Shown here one piece after another: positions 53,789-63,805 of a stretch of 64,000 nt of DNA. This stretch comes from Hexactinellida sp. DTS-2022 (Eukaryota; Porifera; Hexactinellida). How positions within the stretch are numbered: the first letter of the stretch is position 1; every line of letters starts with the position of its first letter. The stretch covers positions 1 through 64,000 of the forward strand of contig JAPNXP010000007.1 in assembly GCA_028753945.1 (NCBI GenBank), in the 5' to 3' direction. A model generated the notes under the pieces. The model had not been told where the DNA came from. It searched no databases and saw only the letters and a program-made list of their open reading frames with translations. The translations under genes and the position numbers were made by a program.

Positions 53789-54277
53789 ATGGCAGAGTCT
53801 CTCCCTAACCCCGCCACAGACACCATAAAGGGGTGCGGCGTATCCTCGCGGCCCCGCTCCATCCTGAAGCGTCCGAAGGAACCCAAGAAGGATCCGGCTG
53901 GCCTGCAGTGGGACGAGATGAACATAATCGCGACCCTGCACCCAAAGGACAAGGACTACGGACACATGAAGATAGAGGAGCCTAAAACCCCGTACGCACA
54001 CAACTCAGATGATGAGAGCCCCGGGGCTGATACGAACGTAGCGGCGGAAATAGCGGAGCGAGCAGAGAACAACCCGACCGCATTCGTGTATAAGGAGCCG
54101 CCGCCCACCGGCCTGCAGCCTGACAGCGGGTCCGACGACGAGCAGAACTCGCCGGAGCAAAAGGCGAGAAAAGAGGCCTTCAAAAAGCGGCGGAAATTCC
54201 ACTATAACGAGGGCTCCTTTATGAAGCAGGCTCGGGAGCTGGCCCGACGCTCTCTAGTGGAGGATGAGGACAAGTAG
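53789..54277 (+). CDS. PPP1R2: Protein phosphatase 1 inhibitor 2
   Basis: Intrinsically disordered PP1 inhibitor and chaperone. Intronless, 162 aa (human 205). The three PP1-contact regions are recognisable: a RSILKRP segment (like the KGILKN motif), QWDEMNIIATLHPKDKDYGHMKI, and KRRKFHYNEGSFMKQARELA. EPKTPY preserves the Pro-x-Thr-Pro GSK3 site that reactivates the complex, and an acidic SDDEQNSPEQKARK stretch matches the CK2-site region. The protein ends soon after the third region, lacking the long vertebrate tail. The ATG at 53789 has A at -3. No upstream in-frame ATG before the stop. Confidence 0.95.
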   Translation: MAESLPNPATDTIKGCGVSSRPRSILKRPKEPKKDPAGLQWDEMNIIATLHPKDKDYGHMKIEEPKTPYAHNSDDESPGADTNVAAEIAERAENNPTAFVYKEPPPTGLQPDSGSDDEQNSPEQKARKEAFKKRRKFHYNEGSFMKQARELARRSLVEDEDK

Positions 54278-54524
54278 GCGGCTGCAATCCATGGTGTATA
54301 TGGTCTCTGTCTGCCAGTATAGAGCCGATGTTTAATGTTATATGGACCCTGGCAGGATATTGTTAGTTGCGTGACATTAATTTATTCGTAGTTCCTGATT
54401 TTATTGTTGGTTTGTTGGTTTGTTGGTTGTTTGTTTGGTTGGTTTGTTGGTTGGTTTATTATTTGTTGTTTGTTGTTGTTGTTTATTAATAGCTAACACG
54501 TCTGCTTAGAGCTCTAGAAGGGGC

Positions 54525-57500
54525 ATGAATAGGATGTATAAGGAGTCTGTCTACGAGGGGTACCTCACCAAGTCCCCGCCCAGAATGGTGAGTACTGCCC
54601 TGCCCAAGATTTTTATATTATAACACCGGTTTTTTCTTACTTTATCACTATATCCAATACTATATCACTATATCCATTATGTAATGTACCCTTGGAGCAT
54701 TACGTAACGTTTGTACGGTCCTATCACCGATACAAACGGAGGTGTGACATATTCCTTGCTAGAACCGGAGGTGGCAGAGACGGTACTTCGTGCTGCTGCC
54801 GCACCGGAAGCTGATGTACTTCTCTAAGTACAACGGGGAGCAGAAGGGGATCATAGACCTGGACAGGGTGCAGGAGGTGAGCTGTTAACACGTGTGGGTA
54901 AACAACAACATATAGCGAGCATATTAACCCATAAGACCAGGTATTATCAGGTCTTAATTTATCACACAAATTCTGGCCTGTATAGAAGATACGGACTAGT
55001 AATAATAACAACAAACCAAGGCAGTCATTTCAATACTCACTGCGGTTTAATAAGCATACAGTGACTCCTGTTATAACAAAGTCGGATATAACGTAATGGA
55101 GATTTTCCCCCTAGAGCACTAAATGCATTAATTATCATCCGCTTATAACTAGGGGATATATATACAGGTCCCAAGCACTTCGTTATAACAGAGTTCCCTG
55201 TACATATAACCTGCCCATAGATCCTGTTTGACCTCTACCTGGACAAGGGCCCCTCTAACGTGATTAGCTTAGAGGTCAAAGGTCCTTCAGAGGACGCCCC
55301 CCGGGCCCGGGTGGCCCCGGACCGGATATACTACCTGCTAGCGGACAGTAGGGAGGAGATGGAGGTGTGGCACAAACACCTCATGGAAGTGGCAGATCTA
55401 CAGCTCTGTAGGAAGAATAACGGTACATACCTATGCACCAATACGTTGCTAGGACTCTAGTTATTCTCATAGATGCATTATACGATTATACGTTATACGT
55501 TCGGGGAGCGTATAATGGACCTTATATACGTTAAAATCGCTATACGTTATACGTCGTATGATGATTATACGTTACGCATGATGGCATTATAGGTTCACCT
55601 ATCGTATAATGGTACTATATATACGTTATACGTTACGTATAATGCAACTATGGTTACTCTGTGTATAGTGGTTGCTGACAGCACGCAGGGGGACGAGTAC
55701 TACATTTCTGCCCGGAGACGGACCGCCATAGAGAAGGAGGGGGCCGACAAGCGGGGCCTGGGGAGCTCCTTCAACCCGGACACCGGCGCCGCCGAGTACG
55801 GCACTTACAACCGGACTGATACCGACCTCTCGCAGAGTCAGTTCCATAATAACAGCTGTTATATAGTATCAGATGTTCCCAGGGTTTCATCTATACACCC
55901 CCTGAAATTTTTTCTTGAGAAAAAGGACCCCCCTGAGATTTATTTCTGACCCCCCTCTCAGGGGGGGGGTTTAATTAACTATAGCGAAATGTAAATTACC
56001 CCCCCCTGTGGTAAAAGTCTAGATCCCTCACTGGCTGTTCCATAATATCAGCTGTTCATAGCTGGTATCAGCTGTTCATAGCTTTATAGCAGGTACCCCG
56101 GTTGGGGACTCGTACGGGCTGTACGCCCAGAATCTGACGGACATTTCTATATCTGTCGGAGAGGACTCGAGCTCTGACGAGGAGGAGTTCACTCGTCCCG
56201 ACAAGCCCACCAAGAAGAGCAAGCCCACCACCCCTAAGGTACCATTGGAATGTATACATAAACTACTGTCTGTTTTACAAGGCTAGGAAATTTTATGATT
56301 TTTTTGATTTTTTGGGAAATTTAAATCATTGATTTGAATGAACATAACTCAAATTATATAATAGGTATTCAATTGCGAATTTCGCAGTGAGTATAATTTG
56401 TAATATTACGTCGAAATAACTACGATTGAAATAGGTTTCACCATTTTATAAATCAACTTTAAATCAATAGATTTTAATACAGTATTGATTTTATTTTTAA
56501 AAATCATTATTCTACCATTACTGACTCTGTACCTTTATATGTCCCCTAGTACCCTGCCTCTACCGACAGCACCTGCTCTCTCCCCGTCTGCAAAGAGACC
56601 CCTTCCGATGCCCCCTGCCCCCTCCCCCTGGAGGAGACCTGCCCCCCCCTCCCGCCGCGAAGACAGGAACAGCTGTTCCCAGAGGAGCTCAGCTTCGACC
56701 TCCCCCTGGCCCCCAAGAGGGTCAGCTCCCAGAAGAGACTCGTGTCCCCCCGTAACCCCGCCCCCGCCCCCTCTCACACCTCAGATAGACCCGTAGCCAG
56801 GGAGAGGAAGTCCATGTTCTCACGTTACACCAAGGTGTGTACCTCTATAGCTGTTGTTTGTTTGTGTGTTTGTTTGTTTGTTGTTTGTTGTTTGTTAGTC
56901 TGTTTGTTTGTTTGTTTGTTTGTTTGTTTGTTGGTTGTTTGTCTGTTTGTTGGTTGTTTGTTTGGTTGTTTGTTAGTTTGTTTGTTTGTTTGTTTGTTTG
57001 TTTGTTTCCTTGTTTGTTTGTCTGTTTGTTGGTTGTTTGTTTGGTTGTTTGTTTGTTTGTTTGTTTGTTAGTTAGCTTGTCTTTGTTTGTTTGTTTGTTT
57101 GTTTGTCTGTTTGATTGTTTGTTTGTTTGTTTACCTGCCTGTTTACTAGAGTGAGGAGGCAGACACCCTGAGCACGCCTCACAAACGGCCGGCAGCTAAG
57201 ATGCCTAGCATTCCTGTTAACGTCCTCCTAACAACCGTTAAGGAGATCGCCTCTGTCCCCACCCCCGCCCCCAGGCCCAGGAGACCCAGCTCCGCTGGCG
57301 TACGTACTTATACCCTAGATACCGTATTGGTACATTGTTATGTATACTGTATACTCTGTTAATAGGAACTACATACTTATACTGTATTAGATATTGTAGG
57401 ATATACTGTAGTAGGATATACCGTCTTATATACTGTAGCAATAGTTTATGTTCATAGTAGCTCTGTTAATAGGAACACGGATAAGGGGAACATCGGTTAA

Positions 57501-57992
57501 GGAGTACGAAGTTTAATTCCCCTAGCCTATGCAAATGCAATTTACCGGTTAATACGAACATATTAAGACGGTCCCCTGGTGTTCTTATAACAGAGTCTAC
57601 ACATCTGTTCTCTATTTATCTTGCTCTGTTAGGACGGAGCCCTCTCGGACACTGCCACCTCCCCTGTGGCGATAACGCCTTACAAAACAGTTAAGCGGGG
57701 CTCCGAGATATTCCCCGACCAGGAGCCCATATATTCAAACGACCAGCCGGACCACGGATATATTAACGTGGACCCCAAGGACGGAACCTACGTAAAGTTC
57801 GATCCGGGCACTCACCAAGGGCCAGAAGATACGTACGTGTCCGTTTCGCGGGAACCAATGGATGTAAAGAAGTTGTCAACTTCAACAGACCCCTCTGGAT
57901 ACACCAAAATAATGGAGCCCAAGCCGAGAAGCAAGATGGCACTGCCTGGAGACCAAGGGGAGAATAGGAATGCTTGTGAATCCAAGCAATGA
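54525..57992 (+). CDS. Gab/DOS-like PH-domain docking adaptor
   Basis: Eight exons join in phase: 54525-54587, 54763-54876, 55221-55422, 55669-55836, 56093-56238, 56550-56834, 57150-57299, 57633-57992, giving 495 aa. The N-terminal PH domain (residues about 9-125) resembles Gab proteins: YEGYLTKSPP, RRWQRRYFVLL, RIYYLLADSREEMEVWHKHL. The rest is Pro/Ser-rich with several tyrosine motifs in the last exon: YSND, GYINVD (a YxN Grb2-SH2 type), TYVKF, TYVSV and GYTKI. This fits a receptor-tyrosine-kinase docking protein, though I see no definite SHP2 or PI3K (YxxM) site. Exon 4 ends at CAGA|gtcagt; exon 5 could start three bases earlier. The start exon is short and an upstream exon cannot be excluded. 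Orthology to Gab rather than another PH adaptor is inference. Confidence 0.82.
55058..55205. mobile_element. TIR element, CTCCCGTTATAA family
   Basis: TACAGTGACTCCTGTTATAAC and GTTATAACAGAGTTCCCTGTA are imperfect inverted ends. In an intron of the Gab-like gene. Confidence 0.7.
55470..55645. repeat. TATACGTTATACG-rich intronic repeat
   Basis: Irregular repeats of TATACGTTATACGT and CGTATAATGG make up most of the intron between 55422 and 55669. No clear unit length. Confidence 0.7.
56280..56450. repeat. AT-rich repeat, inverted partner of 46786-46955
   Basis: See 46786-46955. Located in intron 5 of the Gab-like gene. Confidence 0.75.
56850..57145. repeat. (GTTT)n microsatellite filling an intron
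   Basis: GTTT units, sometimes GTTG or GTCT, occupy almost the whole 315-bp intron between 56834 and 57150. The pyrimidine-poor strand bias leaves only about ten bases of ordinary sequence before the acceptor. Confidence 0.95.
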
Positions 57993-58606
57993 ATGTGTAA
58001 TGTCAAGATAGCTCATAAGACTTGTTAAGTTGTTATTATTGTTGTTGTTGTTTGAAGATTATTAATGTATATATATATATTGAGGTTTTATCGATTTTTG
58101 AATTAAACACCCAATGCTTTTTACTAATCTGTGTCTACAACAGAAACTTGCTCTCCTTATAACTACACATAGCGACTGGATTGGGTGAATGGAATTCTCT
58201 CAGCTTACATCTGAAGAGATCCCATTTAAGTTCTCATTCCTACCAATTATTTCCGTGAATGGAGATCTGTAGAATCCCTGGAATGCTCCTCTATACGGGC
58301 TCTCTTATACGCACTATAAAGGGACAGTAGTTAACCGACTAGTAGAACACACTTCATCTACTAGTTGCTATTTATATACAAGAAATATGTTAATACAGTC
58401 GGGTTCTTTTATTATGAACATTCAAGGGACCAAAAATTGTGTTCATATTAGAGACTTAATACAAACTTAATGCAAACTCTATGTAAGATGTTAAATTGGG
58501 ACCATAGGGCTTGTTCATAATAAGTTCATATTAATCAGCATACGTATAACTGTTCATATAAGCAGACCTATTATCCTTGCTATTATTTCCCAGCTGTTAA
58601 TTAGCT
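57993..58606. other. Gap between Gab-like gene and small proline-rich gene
   Basis: An ATTAAA near 58102 may end the Gab-like transcript. A TIR-like repeat (58394-about 58560) beginning TACAGTCGGGTT and containing AACTCTATGTAAG and AAATTGGGACCATAGGGCTT matches 62570-62755. No coding exon seen. Confidence 0.55.
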
Positions 58607-61164
58607 ATGGCTCGTTCCAACTCTCCTTCTCTAGAAGCTGTGCTTGGAGACGTACCCCACACTCAGGTATGTTATAGTGGAACTATCTTATAGGAACTAA
58701 CTTATTATGTTAATACGACTGTCGCGAACACTGGTTATAAGAACATGCCGGTTATAATGACATTATACTGGAAAACGGTTGCCATATAGCCTATATACTT
58801 ATGTCGGTTATAAGAACACTCGTGACCTTCGATATATAAGGCCTGAGTGCTGGTTTGAACCATGGATTACTTAAAGTGCATTGAAAAATGGAGAATTGTT
58901 CTTTATCCCAATAATTAGCAATGATAGAGCTGAAAAGTGTATTATAACTATATAGGAATATGGTACCCAGGTATACATAGCACTCTCCAGAATTGTGATA
59001 TGTCATCATCTGATGACGTTATGGTTATTTTGGTTGCGAATTATCTTGTTTTTCTAGCATACTTTTAACATAGTTAAACGCGTTATAAATGTTCAAAATT
59101 GGAACATGGTTATACCCATAACTAGTTGAAAAAAATATATCGAAATTATAAATGGAATGTTGACACATTCCTCGGTTGCCATGGAAATGTATATTTCCTA
59201 AAATGTGTCATAACTCAAAAACTATGAATGTTATGTAAACTAGGCTGGTACTGATCTGTCCGGAATAGGTAACTTCCTATTCATTGATAATACATTTTAT
59301 ATGCCTAACTTCAATAACTTTTGAGATAATGAGATAATTAACACTTAATTCATTATTAGGTAATGACTCACTATCTCAAAAATTATTGAAGTTAGGCATA
59401 TAAAATGTATTATCGATGAATAGGAAGTTACCTATTCCGGACAGATCAGTACCAGCCTAGTTTACATAACATTCATAGTTTTTGAGTTATGACACATTTT
59501 AGGAAATATACATTTCCATGGCAACCGAGGAATGTGTCAACATTCCATTTATAATTTCGATATATTTTTTTCAACTAGTTATGGGTATAACCATGTTCCA
59601 ATTTTGAACATTTATAACGCGTTTAACTATGTTAAAAGTATGCTAGAAAAACAAGATAATTCGCAACCAAAATAACCATAACGTCATCAGATGATGACAT
59701 ATCACAATTCTGGAGAGTGCTATGTATACCTGGGTACCATATTCCTATATAGTTATAATACACTTTTCAGCTCTATCATTGCTAATTATTGGGATAAAGA
59801 ACAATTCTCCATTTTTCAATGCACTTTAAGTAATCCATGGTACACAAATTTTCGCTTAGCACTCAGGCCTTATATATCGAAGGTCACGGAACACTGTATA
59901 TATATACTCTGAGTATGTCACAGGTGTTCACATAAGTGGAACTATACTAGACTATACAGAGAATAACACCTGCATACAAACATCTGCTATTCTGTCTGTG
60001 ATACAGTAGCACGAAAAGTATAAATACAGTCAAGTTTTGAGCATCAGAGGAACAATTAGAAACCACATAAAACTAGATTGGAGCGACACTGTTGTGGGGA
60101 AAATAAAATATTATTTTCTGGAATTTCAAATAAAATTGAGGGTTAATTTGGCTCGCGAAAAATGTAATATTTTCAAAAAATTTCAAAGTATCGTCCCTAA
60201 TGCCCTATTGTATAATTACACTTATTATAGAATGCGATTACGCTATTAAGCTGTGTGTGTGTAGGACTCAGATTTGGACCTGGCCCTGTCGGACATGGGG
60301 GACCTGCCCCCCCCGCCCCCCTCCCGGGCCCAGGGGACCGCTCTGGGGACAGAACTGGAAGATCTCCTCGAGGACATGCCTATGGGGTCCCCGGAGGAGA
60401 AAGCCAAGCCCCCGGGTAATAACCAACTCATATTAACCAATCAGTCTATAGTAATAACCAACTCATATTAACCAATCAGTTTATATTTAACTAATTAGTT
60501 ATTCTTTAGCCAATCAGTTTATATTTAACGAATTAGTTATTCTTTAACCAATCAGTTACTCTTTAATCAATCAGTTTATATTTACCAATTAACTATTCCT
60601 TTAGTAGCTGCCCCGAAGCCCAAACCCAAGTGAGTTACATCTTCTCAATATTTAATCTATAAACTTAATTGATAACTAAATTGTCGGCACAGTAAAAACT
60701 ATACTAGACAAGAAATAAACAATGCAAACATACAGTAGAACCTCGTTAATATAAACACGGTTCCCAGGAAATTCCGGTTAATACGACGTAGCACTATTTC
60801 ACTATTTCAAAGCATTTTCATTACAAATGATATTGGTTAATACCATTTCCGGATAAGGAGTACACATTTGACGGTCCCCTGGTGTTCCTACTAACGAGGT
60901 TCTACTGTAGTATACTGTCTCTTTAGAGTACAGACCAGATCTGATGAGATAATGCAGGACATATACCGACTGTTGGCAGAAATAGAGATTGACATCGAGA
61001 GGAACCTGACCCCTAAGCCCAAGCTCGCGAAAGCTGACACCTTCGGAATTACGAGTATGCTCCAGGATCTTCCCCCGGCAACCAAATCCCCGGTCAGGAA
61101 TGCAAACGCAGAATCGAAACCTCAAATAAAAGCTAAGCCGAAGTCTCTATTGCCGGCACACTGA
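58607..61164 (+). CDS. Small proline-rich acidic protein, function unknown
   Basis: Four exons join in phase: 58607-58666, 60265-60415, 60608-60629, 60927-61164, giving 156 aa. Exon 3 is a 22-nt microexon reached through the second of two adjacent AGs (TTAGTAG|C); the first would give a stop. Exon 2 has two acidic leucine-rich segments (SDLDLALSDMGDL and TELEDLLEDM) around a run of five prolines. The C-terminal part has a helical EIMQDIYRLLAEIEIDIERN segment, then a Lys/Pro-rich tail. Leu-Asp-type acidic helices before proline runs occur in talin-binding adaptors such as RIAM, but this is only a resemblance. The long first intron (1598 bp) carries the large foldback element. Not assigned to a family. 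Confidence 0.65.
58821..59888. mobile_element. Foldback element: 1.07 kb near-perfect inverted repeat
   Basis: Left arm 58821-59328 and right arm 59372-59888 are inverted copies differing by only a few bases, apart from a roughly ten-base indel near the outer end. A 43-bp loop separates them. Ends are CGTGACCTTCGATATATAAG and its complement. GAACACT occurs directly on both sides (58814-58820 and 59889-59895), consistent with a 7-bp target duplication. No transposase frame; the short open frame appearing in both arms has no known similarity. In the first intron of the proline-rich gene. Confidence 0.93.
59928..60055 (+). repeat. Dispersed repeat (AAGTGGAACTA...), partial copy 2
   Basis: Follows the foldback element immediately and matches 61880-62000 and 41448-41560; the right end is truncated. 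Confidence 0.75.
60731..60909. mobile_element. TIR element, AGAACCTCGTTA family, with TA ends
   Basis: TACAGTAGAACCTCGTTAAT and ACTAACGAGGTTCTACTGTA are inverted, CAGT starts next to TA on both sides, as expected for a pogo/Tigger-like TA target duplication. It ends 17 bp before an acceptor. Confidence 0.88.
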
Positions 61165-61596
61165 CAGAAATTATATTTTAATATTTTTTAATTTGACTGC
61201 GTGACATATACCAGGGTCTAACGTGTATTTATATTGTTTGTTTATTTCTGAGACAAGAGACCCATTGTAGCACATATCACACATATCACTGTACAGTAGA
61301 ACTCGTTAGTACGTACTTCAAAGTTTGTCTATTTAACTCGGTTAGTATGTACAGTCGAAACCGGGTTTTTCCAACTAATCGGTTTTCTAACTAACTATTT
61401 CTTCTAAATGTGTAAGAAATTCCAAATTTTATTATCTTCTATATATTTTATTCTAATTTTTTTAACTTTATTTCCATGCGAATAATTAGTTAGAATAACC
61501 GGTTTCGATTTACTATTATCTCTCCCTACTACATACTACCGAGTTATACTATACCTATTAACTATCCCTATTCCCTATCCCTGTTAGCTATATAGC
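61165..61596. other. Gap between proline-rich gene and UBE2R
   Basis: Contains the start of a GTTAGTACGTACTT-type repeat near 61300 and a GAAACCGG-family TIR element at 61348-61512. Short TATTCCCTATCCC repeats precede the UBE2R start and could act as the polypyrimidine tract of an acceptor at 61595. Confidence 0.55.
61348..61512. mobile_element. TIR element, GAAACCGG family
   Basis: TGTACAGTCGAAACCGGGTT and AATAACCGGTTTCGATTTAC, inverted. Internal TTCTAACTAACTATTTCTTC matches relatives at 46284 and 30014. Confidence 0.72.
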
Positions 61597-63805
61597 ATGG
61601 CTACCTCTCTCTCCTCAGGTCTGGCCACGCCCAGCATATGTCAGCGGACCCTCCAGAACGAACTCAGCAAGCTGCTCAAGGAGCCCCTCGAGGGGTTCCT
61701 CATTGAGGTACGTACCTATTGCTATATAGTACTGTAGATACACAGGTTATAATAACATGTCGGATATAAGAAGACCAGTTATAAGAACATTCTACTGGAA
61801 AACGGTTGCCATATAGTCCTATATACTTATGTCGGTTATAAGAACACTGTATATATATACTTGAGTATGTCACAGGTGTTCACATAAGTGGAACTAAACT
61901 AGACTATACAGAGAATAACTTCTGCTATTCTGTCTGTGATACAGATAGCAACACCTGCAACAGTAGCACGAAAAGTATAAATACAGTTTTAAGTTGTGAG
62001 ATTTAAGAAAAGATGCTCTTATTGGAGCAACAGTGGCTCCTGAATTAAAATATGTTATAGCCTACAAATTATAGATATCCCATATAATTAAGCGAGTGAC
62101 ACCTATCTAATTGGAACCATAGCATGCATAGTTCCATATAGAGGTGTTAGTTGATACCACATTCTATCCCTAGGCTAACGAGGAGAACATCCTGGATTGG
62201 GACGTGGTTATCTTCGGTCCCCCCGAGACCCCGTACGCCGGGGGGTACTTCAAAGCTAAGATAAGCTTCCCGCAGGACTACCCGTACTCGCCCCCTAAGT
62301 TCACCTTCAAGACCTCTCTCTGGCACCCCAACGTATACATTAACGGAGACGTGTGTATTTCCATTCTGCACCCGCCGGGGGAGGACCCCATGAGTGGGGA
62401 GCTGCCAAACGAGAGGTAGCCGCAACCGGGGTAGTAGTATGGAATGTGCATAGTACAGTGGTGTTACCGTTATAGCAAGTCGCATTTATCAGGAAATTTA
62501 GTTGCTTATAGGCGAACTTGCTATTATAGTACATGTATAGCAATTGCTATTAGGCGAACACCACTGTAGTACAGTCAGGTTATTATATTATGAACATTGA
62601 AGGGCCAATATTGTGATATCATATTATTAATTAACTTAATTAATTAATAATAGAGACTTTATAATAAGTGAACTCAACTTAATACAAACTCTATGTAAGT
62701 CGTTAAATTGGGACCATAGGGCTTGTTCATAATAAAAGTTTTAAACCTCACTGTATTAGCACTTATCTATAAGGAACTATTTATGAACCGGTTTCATATT
62801 ATACCAGTTATTACTGCCCCTGGCAACCGGTGTGTCTCTATGGAATGTCCCTATCCCTAGATGGAACCCGACCCAGTCTGTTCGCACCATCCTGCTCTCA
62901 GTGCAGTCTCTGCTCAATGAGCCCAACACATCCTCAGCCGCTAACGTGGACGCCTCCGTAATGTACCGGCGCTGGAAGGAGGGCAAGAAGGGCAGTCAGG
63001 GCCAGGAGTATGCCAGGATTGTGCAGGAGCAGGTCGAGCTGTCCAGGCTAGAGGCAGAGAAGGACAATGTCAAGGTACATGCCATACGCACCCTACCGTA
63101 TCTAGGGTAGGGTCACAATCTAATCACATTAAGAGCACCTTGCTGGCACCTATATAAACCCCTGATTCGATAGAGATAGGATAGGACTGTAGTATACCAT
63201 GGATAACGAAAGCGAAAGCTGTGATGACCAAGTCATTTCCATGGATTTGGATTTAATAATTCAACTTAACAACTAATTAGCACGGATAAGCCAACACATT
63301 TAGAGTTTTAGACAGTCCCTTGGTGATCATATTAACGAGAGTACAGTGAACTCCCGTTATAAGGAAGTCAGATATAGCGAAATACCCGCTTATAACGAAA
63401 TGGAGATTTCCCCCCAGAGCATTAAACCCATTAATTATTATCCGCATATAACAAATACCCGGATAAGGAATTTACAAGTACTTCGTTATAATGGGAGTTT
63501 ACTGCCTATCTACTTGTATCAGTTAGCTGATTATAGCAATAGTATCAAACAGGAACTAAGACCGGAACTAACTATAGCCCCTGCCCCCCTAGGTCCCGCT
63601 GACCCTCCAGGAGTACCTGGCGATGGCCAAGCCCCGTCTGGAGTCCCAGTCGAGTCTGGTGGACCGAGAGAACGATTCCGGATACGAATACTTTGAGGAC
63701 GATGACGACCCGTATTATGACGACGAGATGGGAGATGACAACGACCAATCAGGAGCCGACTCTGACGCGGCTGAGGAAGTCCTTACGCCGGTCGATGAAT
63801 CCTGA
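61597..63805 (+). CDS. UBE2R: Ubiquitin-conjugating enzyme, CDC34/UBE2R type
   Basis: E2 that extends Lys48 chains with SCF (cullin-RING) ligases. Four exons in phase: 61597-61707, 62174-62415, 62861-63074, 63593-63805, predicting 259 aa (human CDC34 236). The UBC fold shows [50 protein letters not shown] with the catalytic Cys at about residue 98, and the CDC34-specific acidic loop [40 protein letters not shown] follows. The C-terminal tail is strongly acidic ([18 protein letters not shown]), as required for binding the basic canyon of cullins. [11 protein letters not shown] insertion-like segment precedes the last helix. CDC34 versus UBE2R2 cannot be decided, since the split is vertebrate. 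Confidence 0.96.
61738..61853. repeat. TTATAACCGG-family repeat; empty site of the foldback element
   Basis: From TACTGGAAAACGGTTGCC to TTATAAGAACACTGTATATA it matches the left and right flanks of the foldback element (58760-58820 joined to 59889-59930), but without the element. Confidence 0.85.
61880..62045 (+). repeat. Dispersed repeat (AAGTGGAACTA...CAGTGGCTCC), copy 3
   Basis: Full-length relative of 41448-41630 with the TATTGGAGCAACAGTGGCTCC end hairpin. Confidence 0.75.
62454..62568. mobile_element. TIR element, CAGTGGTGTT family
   Basis: TACAGTGGTGTTACCG and GCGAACACCACTGTA are inverted ends, TA at both sides. Body has two TTGCTATTAT/GCAAGTCGC motifs in opposite orientation. In a UBE2R intron. 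Confidence 0.8.
62570..62755. mobile_element. TIR element, TACAGTCAGGTTATTATATTATG family
   Basis: TACAGTCAGGTT and AACCTCACTGTA ends; body AACTCTATGTAAG and GGGACCATAGGGCTTGTTCA shared with 58394-58560. It abuts the preceding element. Confidence 0.7.
63339..63506. mobile_element. TIR element, CTCCCGTTATAA family
   Basis: GTACAGTGAACTCCCGTTATAA and TTATAATGGGAGTTTACTG inverted ends; AATTATTATCCGC body shared with the other copies. Confidence 0.78.

Noticed and set aside
56742..57154. Membrane-like CLFVCLFVC frames
   Set aside because: Translation of a (GTTT)n intron; no coding constraint.
58791..59912. 72-73 aa frames present in both arms of the foldback element as a real gene
   Set aside because: Identity between arms follows from the inverted repeat; no similarity, start context or splice sites support a protein.
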